From JBPOHE01 sp052035915 (lineage in GTDB: Bacteria > Pseudomonadota > Gammaproteobacteria > Chromatiales > Chromatiaceae): a DNA stretch of 62,092 nt. Each line of letters opens with the position of its first letter. The first letter of the stretch is position 1. Of the stretch, positions 55,368-62,092 are shown one piece after another. Made by a program: the position numbers and the translations under genes. Below the pieces are notes generated by a model. It was not told where the DNA came from. It worked only from the letters and a program-made list of their open reading frames with translations, and ran no database searches. The DNA is taken from assembly GCA_052035915.1 (NCBI GenBank), contig JBPOHE010000022.1, positions 1 through 62,092 on the forward strand, read 5' to 3'.

Positions 55368-56152
55368 GCGACATCCTCAAGCGGATCCTCGCCGTCAAAC
55401 GCGAAGAATTGGCCGCCGCCCAGGCGAGGCGACCCCTGGCCGAGGTGCGCGCGGAGGCCGAGGCCCAATCCCCACCGCGCGGCTTCGTGGCGGCCCTCCA
55501 AGCCAAGATCGACGCCGGCCGCCCGGCGGTCATCGCCGAGATCAAGAAGGCCAGTCCTTCCAAAGGTCTGCTGCGGGCCGATTTCCGCCCGGCGGAGCTC
55601 GCCGCCGACTACGCCGCCCATGGCGCCGCCTGTCTCTCGGTGTTGACCGACCACGACTTCTTCCAGGGCGCCCCGGAATATCTCCAGGCCGCCCGCGCCG
55701 CCTGTACCTTGCCGGTGTTGCGCAAGGATTTCATGGTCGACCCCTATCAGCTCTACGAGTCCCGGGCCATGGGCGCCGACGCCATCCTGCTGATCGCCGC
55801 CTGCCTGGATGACCTCGGGCTGGCGGAGCTGGCCGGGCTCGCCCGGGAACTGGGTCTGGACATCCTGCCCGAGGTGCACGACCGGGAAGAGCTGGAGCGG
55901 GTCTTGCCGCTGGAGACCCGGTTGATCGGCATCAACAACCGCAATCTGCGCAGCTTTGAAACCACACTGGAAACCACCCTCGCCCTGCGCGAACTGGTGC
56001 CGCAGGATCGCATCCTGGTCACCGAAAGCGGCCTCCATCACCCGGAGGATGTAGCCTTGATGCGGCGTCACGGCGTGCACGGCTTTCTGGTCGGCGAGGC
56101 CTGCATGCGGGTCACCGAGCCGGGTCGGAAACTGGCGGAATTGTTCGGATAA
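55364..56152 (+). CDS. trpC: Indole-3-glycerol phosphate synthase
   Basis: A 262-residue TIM-barrel enzyme that closes the indole ring. IAEIKKASPSKGLL holds the catalytic lysine, followed by VLRKDFMVDPYQLYESRAMGADAILLI, INNRNLRSFET and VTESGLHHPEDV. It is the free-standing form, not fused to TrpF. It is last in the trp run; the region after it holds a hairpin repeat and then the RloA-like gene on the same strand. Confidence 0.96.
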   Translation: MSDILKRILAVKREELAAAQARRPLAEVRAEAEAQSPPRGFVAALQAKIDAGRPAVIAEIKKASPSKGLLRADFRPAELAADYAAHGAACLSVLTDHDFFQGAPEYLQAARAACTLPVLRKDFMVDPYQLYESRAMGADAILLIAACLDDLGLAELAGLARELGLDILPEVHDREELERVLPLETRLIGINNRNLRSFETTLETTLALRELVPQDRILVTESGLHHPEDVALMRRHGVHGFLVGEACMRVTEPGRKLAELFG

Positions 56153-56180
56153 GGGATTTCCCGGCAAGCTGGAACCAAGG

Positions 56181-56213
56181 CCGGGTGGGTTGAGGAACGA
56201 AACCCAGCCTGGC
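56181..56213. repeat. GGGTTGAGGAACGAAACCC hairpin repeat after trpC
   Basis: GGGTT and AACCC pair around GAGGAACGA, with an outer imperfect AGGCCGGG/CAGCCT pairing. It could end trp transcription, though no U-run follows. GGGTTGAGGAACGAAACCC-type repeats recur in many bacterial genomes. Confidence 0.45.
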
Positions 56214-56352
56214 GCGCTGGACTCCCTCGCCTGCGAGGTCGAAATGAGGTGCGCATACTCGCGGAAAGATAGGCTGAACGCAGAATATCTTGATATATCG
56301 CATACGCTCTGCAATATTTCGCATTATTCAATGCATGCTAGAGAATAATGCC

Positions 56353-57621
56353 ATGCTGGTCGAGTTCCGCGTCAAGAACTTCCGCTGCCTGCGTGACGAG
56401 CAGGTGTTGACTCTGGTGGCCTCCGCCGACAACAGCCTGCATGACACCCACACCCTCCCCACCGGCCTCAAGGCAGCACCGGCCCTGCTGCGTAGCGCCG
56501 TGCTCTATGGCGCCAATGCCAGCGGCAAGTCCACCCTCATCAATGCGCTTCAGTACATGCGCGGGGTGGTGGTCGAGTCGGCCACCCTGGTCCAACCTGG
56601 CCAGACCTTTGGCGTGCAGCCTTTCCGGCTCGATGCCGAGTCCACCGCCCGGCCCACCGAGTTCGAGGTCACCTTCCTGCGCGACGGTGTGCGCTATCAG
56701 TACGGCTTCGCCATGACGCCACAGCGCATCCTGCGCGAGCACCTGCTGGTCTACAAGGCCTTCAAACCCCAGCGCTGGTTCACTCGCCGCTTCGATGCCG
56801 AGACCGGCAAGGACCTCTACGACTTCGGCCCCGGTCTCAAGGGTGCCAAGAACCTCTGGGAGGGGGCCACCCGCCCCAATGCCCTGTTCCTCTCGATGGC
56901 GGTGCAGCTCAACAGCGAGGCCCTGCAGCCGGTGTTCGACTGGTTCGCCAACCAACTGGTCATCTTCAACGAGCAAGCCCGGCTCAAGCCACAGATCTCC
57001 ATCCAGAGGCTCAAACAGCCCGAGGGCCGCAAGGCGATCTGCGACTTTCTCGCCGCCGCCGACATCAGCATCGCTGACATCGACGTGGTCACCCGCAAGG
57101 TGCCCGGCCAAGCCGTGCACTTCGACCTGGTGGCCGGCAAGACCGAGGTGCGCAACGAGGAGAAGGACATTGATGAGCTGAGCTTCCGTCACGTCACCGC
57201 TCAGGGTGAAGCGGTATTTAGTCTGAAGGACGAGTCCAACGGGACGCGCAGGCTGCTGTTTCTCGCTGGCCCTGTTCTCGACATCCTCAAGCGGGGCCTG
57301 ACGCTGGTGATCGACGAGCTCGACACCAGCCTGCACACCCTGCTGGTGCGTGAGCTGGTGCGCCTGTTCCACCGACCCGAGGTCAACACCGGCGGCGCAC
57401 AACTCATTTTCACCACCCACGACACCTCCCTGCTGGATGCCCCCGGTCTCTTCCGCCGCGATCAGGTCTGGTTGGTCGAAAAGGACCCTGACCAGGCCTC
57501 GGCCCTGATCGCTCTCAACGAGTTCAGCCCGCGTAAGAACGAGGCGCTGGAGCGCGGCTACCTGACCGGCCGCTACGGCGGGGTACCCTTCCTCGACGGA
57601 TCGCTTGGGCTCAAGCACTGA
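56353..57621 (+). CDS. RloA-like AAA family ATPase (AbiLi-type defence protein)
   Basis: A 422-residue ABC-type/AAA15 ATPase of the RloA group. Walker A is YGANASGKSTLI (near residue 50), the DESNGTRRLLFLAG stretch is signature-like, LTLVIDELDTSLHTLL is Walker B, and FTTHDTSLLD is the switch. In AbiL and related systems the ATPase keeps a nuclease-like partner inactive until phage infection. Its stop overlaps the rloB-like start as TGATG. I chose ATG 56353 because it gives the family-like start MLVEFRVKNFRCLRDE; other starts upstream add a non-family extension. The upstream 200 bp are AT-rich and probably hold its promoter. Confidence 0.85.
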   Translation: MLVEFRVKNFRCLRDEQVLTLVASADNSLHDTHTLPTGLKAAPALLRSAVLYGANASGKSTLINALQYMRGVVVESATLVQPGQTFGVQPFRLDAESTARPTEFEVTFLRDGVRYQYGFAMTPQRILREHLLVYKAFKPQRWFTRRFDAETGKDLYDFGPGLKGAKNLWEGATRPNALFLSMAVQLNSEALQPVFDWFANQLVIFNEQARLKPQISIQRLKQPEGRKAICDFLAAADISIADIDVVTRKVPGQAVHFDLVAGKTEVRNEEKDIDELSFRHVTAQGEAVFSLKDESNGTRRLLFLAGPVLDILKRGLTLVIDELDTSLHTLLVRELVRLFHRPEVNTGGAQLIFTTHDTSLLDAPGLFRRDQVWLVEKDPDQASALIALNEFSPRKNEALERGYLTGRYGGVPFLDGSLGLKH

Positions 57622-58295
57622 TGGGGGCCGACTACCAACCCAAGGAACGTCAGAAACGCGACCTGGCGCGCAAGACGGCTTGCCGCGCCAGCTACGACCG
57701 CATCCTCATCGTCTCTGAGGGCAGTAAGACCGAGCCGAACTACTTCAAGGAGATTCGTGCGGCCTTTCATCTCCACACCGCCAACGTAGCGGTCCAACCC
57801 AGCGACTTCGGCACCGACCCGCTCAGTGTGGTGCGCTACGCCAAGTCCCTGTTCGAGAAGGGCGACCCCGACAAGCGCATTCAGCCCCGTGCCTTCGAGC
57901 AGGTCTATGCGGTCTTCGACCGGGATGACCATCGCACCTACTTCGATGCCTTACAGCTGGCCGCGTCCCTGGATGGCAAGCTGCGCACCGATAACCGGCA
58001 GCCCGTCTGCTTCAAGGCCATCGCCTCGGTGCCCAGCTTCGAGCTGTGGTTGCTGCTGCACTATGAGGATATTCAAGCCCCACTGCACCGGGACGAGGTG
58101 ATGCGACGCCTGAAGCGGCACATTCCTGGCTATGAAAAGGGCGAGTGCGGCGCCTTCAACCGCACCCGCGACACGCTCCCTACCGCCACCCAGCGCGCGC
58201 AACGGCTGGCCGCCCGATTCACCGCCTACACCAACCCCGAACCCTACACCGCCATCGGCGAGCTGGTGACCCGGCTCGCCACCCTGCGCGCTTGA
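57621..58295 (+). CDS. RloB family protein (AbiLii-type defence partner)
   Basis: A 224-residue protein of the RloB family. ILIVSEGSKTEPNYFKEI near residue 30 and VYAVFDRDDHRTYFDAL near 100 give the E and DxD of a TOPRIM-like fold, and SFELWLLLHYE is characteristic. RloA and RloB were first noticed as restriction-linked open reading frames; the pair corresponds to the abortive-infection system AbiL. Here they are about 3 kb from a type I restriction locus, with the trp genes between. The start is coupled to the upstream ATPase. Confidence 0.83.
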   Translation: MGADYQPKERQKRDLARKTACRASYDRILIVSEGSKTEPNYFKEIRAAFHLHTANVAVQPSDFGTDPLSVVRYAKSLFEKGDPDKRIQPRAFEQVYAVFDRDDHRTYFDALQLAASLDGKLRTDNRQPVCFKAIASVPSFELWLLLHYEDIQAPLHRDEVMRRLKRHIPGYEKGECGAFNRTRDTLPTATQRAQRLAARFTAYTNPEPYTAIGELVTRLATLRA

Positions 58296-58421
58296 TACCC
58301 TTCAATCCAGCACAGCACCGGCAGGCCCAGGGCGGGCAAAAATAGAACGCGGCTCAACATTCATTAGAGATTTGATTAACGAGTTACCTCAGCCAGCTCG
58401 TCATGCAGGCCCAAAGGAAGA

Positions 58422-58541
58422 CCGGGCATAGGCTGAAAGAGGTCGATTTTCGTTCTCCATAGAAGAACAATATGCTTACTTTTCGATCTATTGTTCTCTG
58501 AAAAGTACAAAAAATCCGCCCCAAGACCCCATCCCCGGGAG
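58422..58541. repeat. 121-bp palindromic repeat, copy 6
   Basis: Starts CCGGGCATAGGCTGAAAGAG and ends ATCCCCGGGAG. Hairpin 1 is GTTCTCCATAGAAGAAC; hairpin 2 (GTTCTCTGAAAAGTAC) has lost a few pairings. It lies downstream of the RloB gene and of the convergent rnpA gene. Confidence 0.75.
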
Positions 58542-58628
58542 ATCCAAAACCCGGTCGATCTCCTATCACTTGTTGGAGCGCACCAAGCGCTGGGATTCGC
58601 TCCGCTCATCGCCAGCCTACGAAAGGTG

Positions 58629-59021
58629 TTATTTGAGTTCCGGGTCGATAAACCGGCTTTTCGCCGACGGACCACCCAGAGCTGGCAAGAACCTGGATTC
58701 CAGCACCGACCTGATATTCAGGTTGGTGGCTTCTCTGATGGGGGCTTTAGCCACCACGATCACATCATGACCGCCCAATCTGTCCTGGTTCAGCCTGAAC
58801 CATTCCTTGATAACGCGCTTGATCCGGTTTCTATTGACGTTATTCCCCGCGACCTTCTTGGAGACGATGACGCCCAGGCGGCTATAGCCGAGTTCATTGA
58901 AGGCGTAATGCACATAGAGGCCTCCCAAGCGGATCAGGGAAGCCCGTTGCAAAAAAACCGGGTACTGGCGGTAGTGCACCAGTTTCTCCAGCGGATGGCG
59001 CTTCTTGGTGATTTCGGTCAT
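58629..59021 (-). CDS. rnpA: Ribonuclease P protein component, stand-alone
   Basis: A 130-residue basic protein that binds RNase P RNA and helps mature tRNA 5' ends. The central cleft helix with NRNRIKRVIKEWFRLNQ is the RNR motif, and LGVIVSKKVAGNNVNRNR and DVIVVAKAP match the family. The position is unusual: rnpA normally follows rpmH near dnaA with yidD and yidC behind it, and none of these are here. Instead it follows archease. It could be the sole copy, moved, or a second paralogue. Confidence 0.85.
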   Translation of the reverse strand: MTEITKKRHPLEKLVHYRQYPVFLQRASLIRLGGLYVHYAFNELGYSRLGVIVSKKVAGNNVNRNRIKRVIKEWFRLNQDRLGGHDVIVVAKAPIREATNLNIRSVLESRFLPALGGPSAKSRFIDPELK

Positions 59022-59058
59022 TTACTCTGTCATCCCGGTTGGAACCCGGATCTCCGGC

Positions 59059-59481
59059 TCAGACATCCACCACGCACTGGGCGGTCCAGTGGCCGTCCTT
59101 CCCCCGGGTCACGGAAAGGGCGGTATAGGTCGCCCCCTTGACCTCCACCGCCGGTTGATGCCGAGGGGGATCGACCGCCTCGCCCCAGGCCGAGCCGATG
59201 AGTTCGCTCCCCCGGAGCCGCACCTGGAAGCGGCTGAACAGCATGCGGCGGGTGGCCATCTCATAGATCAGGGCATTGAGCCAGTCGGTCAGCAGAAGTT
59301 CGAGATCCGGGGCCTCGCACTGGATCTCGACTCCCTGTTCCGCCTGCACCAGAGCCGGATCGGTGATCACGGCGGTGAGGGCGAGCGCGGCCTGCTCAAA
59401 GGCCGTGGCGGGATCCGGACCGCAACCCCGCACGCCCATGTCGGCCATGTGGCTGAAATGTTCCCAATGGCACTCGGTCAT
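59059..59481 (-). CDS. Archease (RtcB co-factor)
   Basis: A 140-residue archease with HFSHMADMGVRGCG, FEQAALALTAVI and the C-terminal TYTALSVTRGKDGHWTAQCVVDV. Archease speeds guanylylation of the RNA ligase RtcB and allows multiple turnover. No rtcB is in the window. It is immediately upstream of rnpA on the same strand (37-bp gap), so two RNA-processing factors are probably transcribed together. Confidence 0.88.
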   Translation of the reverse strand: MTECHWEHFSHMADMGVRGCGPDPATAFEQAALALTAVITDPALVQAEQGVEIQCEAPDLELLLTDWLNALIYEMATRRMLFSRFQVRLRGSELIGSAWGEAVDPPRHQPAVEVKGATYTALSVTRGKDGHWTAQCVVDV

Positions 59482-59622
59482 GCCGGCTCCCCTGTGGTTG
59501 ACTCGAAGCGGATTCTATCAATGACCAGGCCGGGACGTTCGCCCTCGGCGCCGATCCGGTATCCTTGACGACTGAGACTGACTGTCCCAGTGGGGACTCG
59601 GGTATCTTCGAGGAGGGTGGTG

Positions 59623-62092
59623 GTGGTAGACAACGCAGCGCAAGACCGGCACGGGGAGGCCCAGTTACTCGCCCTGGTGGCGCGGATGACCCAGGAGTTG
59701 CGCCCGGGGCGTCCGGTCCCGGCGGGCTTGTCACTGGACAGCCGACTGCTGGAGGATCTGGGATTCGATAGTCTGGGGCGCATGGAACTCCTGTCCCGGG
59801 TGGAGCGGGCGTTTCAGATCAGTTTCCCGGACCGGGTCCTGGCGAGCGCCGAACGGGTGCGGGACCTGCTGCCCTATCTTGCCGGCGGGAGCGTCTCGGC
59901 CCTCTCCGGGCTGGAAGCCCAGGCCCCGACCCCGACCTTGGCCAGCGCCGGAGCGCTTCCACTTCAGGCCGAGAACCTGTTGCAGGTGTTGCACTGGCAC
60001 TGTCGCGCCCAGCCCCAGACCACCCATATCCTGCTGTATGGCGAGGGCGAGACACCGACGCCCCTGAGCTATCTGGATCTCTGGCAAGGCGCCTGTCGGG
60101 TGGCGATCACCTTGCAGGAGCTGGAGTTCGCCCCACGTCAGACCTTGGCCATCATGCTGCCCACCGGACGGGACTATCTCTTCGCCTTCTTCGGCGCCCT
60201 GCTGGCCGGCGGGGTGCCGGTGCCCATCTACCCGCCGACCCGACCCTCCCAGATCGAGGAACACCTGCGCCGCCATGCCCGTATCCTCGACAACGCCCAG
60301 ACCCCGCTGCTGCTCACCGTCCCCGAGGCCCAGGGTCCGGCCCGCCTGCTCCAGGCCCAGGTTGCGTCTTTGCGACGGGTGCTGACACCGGCGGAGATCG
60401 GCCCCCAGTTTCAAGACCTGCCCCTGCCGGATGTGGCGCCCGAGGATCTAGCCTTTCTCCAGTACACCTCCGGCAGCACCGGCACGCCTAAGGGGGTGGA
60501 ATTGACCCACGCCAATCTGCTGGCGAATGTCCGCGCCATGGGCCAGGCGGTGGGGGTGCATCCCGGGGATGTCTTCGTCTCCTGGCTGCCGCTCTATCAC
60601 GACATGGGCCTCATCGGCGCCTGGCTGGGCAGCCTCTATCACGGTCTTCCCCTGGTGCTCATGTCACCTTTGCAATTTCTTGCCCGTCCGGAGCGCTGGC
60701 TGCGGGCCATCCACCGTCATCGCGGCAGCCTCTCGGCGGCCCCCAACTTTGCCTATGAACTCTGCCTGCAACGCCTGAGCGAGGCCCAGCTCCAGGGTTT
60801 GGATCTGAGTTCCTGGCGCCTGGCCTTCAACGGCGCCGAGCCGGTGAGCCCCGAGACCCTGCGCCACTTCAGCGCCCGCTTCGCCCCCCATGGCTTTCGC
60901 GCGGAGGCGATGACGCCCGTCTATGGCCTGGCGGAGTGCTCCGTCGGCCTGGCCTTCCCGCCCCTGGGTCGGGGACCACGGATCGACCGGGTCGAGCGCC
61001 TGGGTCTGCAAGAACAAGGCGAGGCGCGACCGGTCAGCGAGCCGGGGGAGACGGCGCTGGAACTGGTGGCCTGCGGTCGTCCCTTGCCGGGCCACGAGAT
61101 CCGCATCGCCGACCCCGGCGGCGAGGATCGGCCCGAGCGGCGGGTGGGGGCGATCCAGTTTCGCGGCCCTTCGGCGACCCGGGGCTACCATCGGAATCTC
61201 GAGGCCAGCCGCGCCCTGATCCGGGGCGATTGGCTGGATTCCGGCGATCAGGGTTATCTCGCCGATGGCGAGGTCTTCATCACCGGACGGGTGAAGGACC
61301 TCATCATCCGCGCCGGACGCAACCTCCATCCCTATGACGCCGAGCTGGTGGTAGGCGAGATCCCCGGGGTGCGCAAGGGCTGTGTCGCCATCTTCGGCGC
61401 CCGGGGGAAGGACCTGGCCGGCGAACGCCTGGTGGTGATGGCGGAATCCAAGCTGCGGGATGAACCGGGGAGGGAAGCCCTGAAGCGGAAGATCGAGACC
61501 GCGATCAGCGAGGTGCTGGGTCTGCCCCCCGACGAGGTGGTGCTGGCACCGCCCCACAGCGTGCTCAAGACCTCCAGCGGCAAGATCCGTCGCAGCGCCT
61601 GTCGAGAACTCTACGAAAGCGGCGCCATCGAGCGGAAGCCGCGGGCGTTGTGGTTACAGATCGCCCGCCTGGGGCTCGCGGGTCTCCGCCCGGGATTGAG
61701 CCGCTTGTGGGCCTGGTTGCGTCGTTACAGTTACGGCGCCTATGCCTGGAGCCTGTTCACGCTCTTCGCGCTGATCGCCCTGGGCGCGGTGGCGCTCGTG
61801 CCCGGCCAGGCGCGGCGCTGGCGACTGGTGCACCATGGCGCCCGCTGGCTGTTGTCTCTGGTCCGCATCCCGGTGGTGGTGGGTGGGACGCCGCTCCCGG
61901 CGGAAAAGACCGGGGTGTTGGTGGCCAATCATGCCAGTTATCTGGATGCCCTGGTGCTCCTGGCGGGCCTGGCCGATCCCCTGGCCTTCGTCGCCAAGAC
62001 CGAACTCCAGCACTATTGGCCCCTGGGCTGGTTTCTCCGCCGCCTGGGTTGCGTCTTCGTCGAGCGCTTCCAGACCGAGCGTAGTGTCGCGG
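59623..62092 (+). CDS. ACP - fatty-acyl-AMP ligase - acyltransferase fusion (partial, runs off the window)
   Basis: At least 823 residues. An N-terminal carrier domain (about 10-85) with the phosphopantetheine-site LGFDSLGRMEL is followed by a fatty-acyl-AMP ligase (about 110-665) with LQYTSGSTGTPKGVELTH, PLYHDMGL, NGAEPVS, VYGLAECSVG and the FAAL-like DSGDQGYLADGEVFITGRVKD. Then a hydrophobic linker and an LPLAT/PlsC acyltransferase with the H-x4-D motif NHASYLDALV near 768. Start is GTG 59623 with AGGAGG 6 nt upstream. The order suggests loading a fatty acid on the cis carrier and passing it to a lysolipid or alcohol. The 3' end lies outside. Confidence 0.88.
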   Translation, partial: MVDNAAQDRHGEAQLLALVARMTQELRPGRPVPAGLSLDSRLLEDLGFDSLGRMELLSRVERAFQISFPDRVLASAERVRDLLPYLAGGSVSALSGLEAQAPTPTLASAGALPLQAENLLQVLHWHCRAQPQTTHILLYGEGETPTPLSYLDLWQGACRVAITLQELEFAPRQTLAIMLPTGRDYLFAFFGALLAGGVPVPIYPPTRPSQIEEHLRRHARILDNAQTPLLLTVPEAQGPARLLQAQVASLRRVLTPAEIGPQFQDLPLPDVAPEDLAFLQYTSGSTGTPKGVELTHANLLANVRAMGQAVGVHPGDVFVSWLPLYHDMGLIGAWLGSLYHGLPLVLMSPLQFLARPERWLRAIHRHRGSLSAAPNFAYELCLQRLSEAQLQGLDLSSWRLAFNGAEPVSPETLRHFSARFAPHGFRAEAMTPVYGLAECSVGLAFPPLGRGPRIDRVERLGLQEQGEARPVSEPGETALELVACGRPLPGHEIRIADPGGEDRPERRVGAIQFRGPSATRGYHRNLEASRALIRGDWLDSGDQGYLADGEVFITGRVKDLIIRAGRNLHPYDAELVVGEIPGVRKGCVAIFGARGKDLAGERLVVMAESKLRDEPGREALKRKIETAISEVLGLPPDEVVLAPPHSVLKTSSGKIRRSACRELYESGAIERKPRALWLQIARLGLAGLRPGLSRLWAWLRRYSYGAYAWSLFTLFALIALGAVALVPGQARRWRLVHHGARWLLSLVRIPVVVGGTPLPAEKTGVLVANHASYLDALVLLAGLADPLAFVAKTELQHYWPLGWFLRRLGCVFVERFQTERSVA

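Overview
The window reads as a GC-rich gammaproteobacterial chromosome. The signs are a glyoxylate-shunt cluster of the enterobacterial/pseudomonad kind (isocitrate lyase, malate synthase A, AceK), an RraA-family protein, the DnaA-inactivating protein Hda beside a DUF2066 protein and a PgsA-like synthase, PriA, a TtcA-family tRNA thiolase, and a trpG-trpD-trpC run. The dispersed short repeats and overall gene mix resemble Chromatiales and related lineages, but no 16S rRNA or other decisive marker is present, so that placement is inference. I see no tRNA, rRNA, CRISPR array or transposase.

Layout. (1) 0.3-7.5 kb: an orphan Xre/MbcA-type antitoxin, rraA, aceA and aceB on the minus strand, aceK divergent from aceB, then a one-domain sigma-54 activator. 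(2) 7.6-14 kb: a two-gene GMC-oxidoreductase module with a Tat-exported small subunit, a repeat-filled gap, a HAMP/helical-bundle membrane sensor without an output domain, a DUF4337 protein, an internally deleted arsC remnant overlapping wrbA, and hda. (3) 14.7-21.5 kb: pgsA-like, DUF2066, SPOR, argS and priA, all minus strand. (4) 21.6-26.6 kb: an AT-rich region with a DnaA box, a lipoprotein, a TtcA-family gene, stomatin/NfeD, and small membrane proteins. (5) 26.6-38.6 kb: signalling block with a periplasmic binding protein plus hybrid kinase, a second hybrid kinase cut by an amber codon in its N-box, a REC-PAS-PAS-GGDEF-EAL protein, and a membrane-fused spermidine-synthase-like protein. (6) 39-42 kb: a small membrane protein and pbpC. 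(7) 42-53.4 kb: a type I restriction-modification locus (hsdM-hsdS-hsdR-YgjP peptidase) carrying three toxin-antitoxin pairs, a truncated DUF1016 gene and a four-helix-bundle gene. (8) 53.8-62.1 kb: trpGDC, a RloA/RloB (AbiL-like) defence pair, a stand-alone rnpA, archease, and a partial ACP-acyl-AMP ligase-acyltransferase fusion.

The most unusual region is the restriction locus. Its genes carry four kinds of short repeat inside reading frames without breaking them. HsdM has lost the catalytic NPPF motif (it reads GIPF). hsdS holds an in-frame island of 7-bp repeats near its start, flanked by an identical 22-bp direct repeat. Between hsdS and hsdR the peptide ELLTGRIRLV, the hsdS C-terminal motif, is encoded four times with different synonymous codons; three of these tails flank heptamer islands and inserted cassettes. 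This looks like serial insertion of cargo at the 3' end of hsdS, with a possible on/off switch at its 5' end. A second genome-wide signal is a family of about 121-bp palindromic intergenic elements, with five full copies and one partial copy here.
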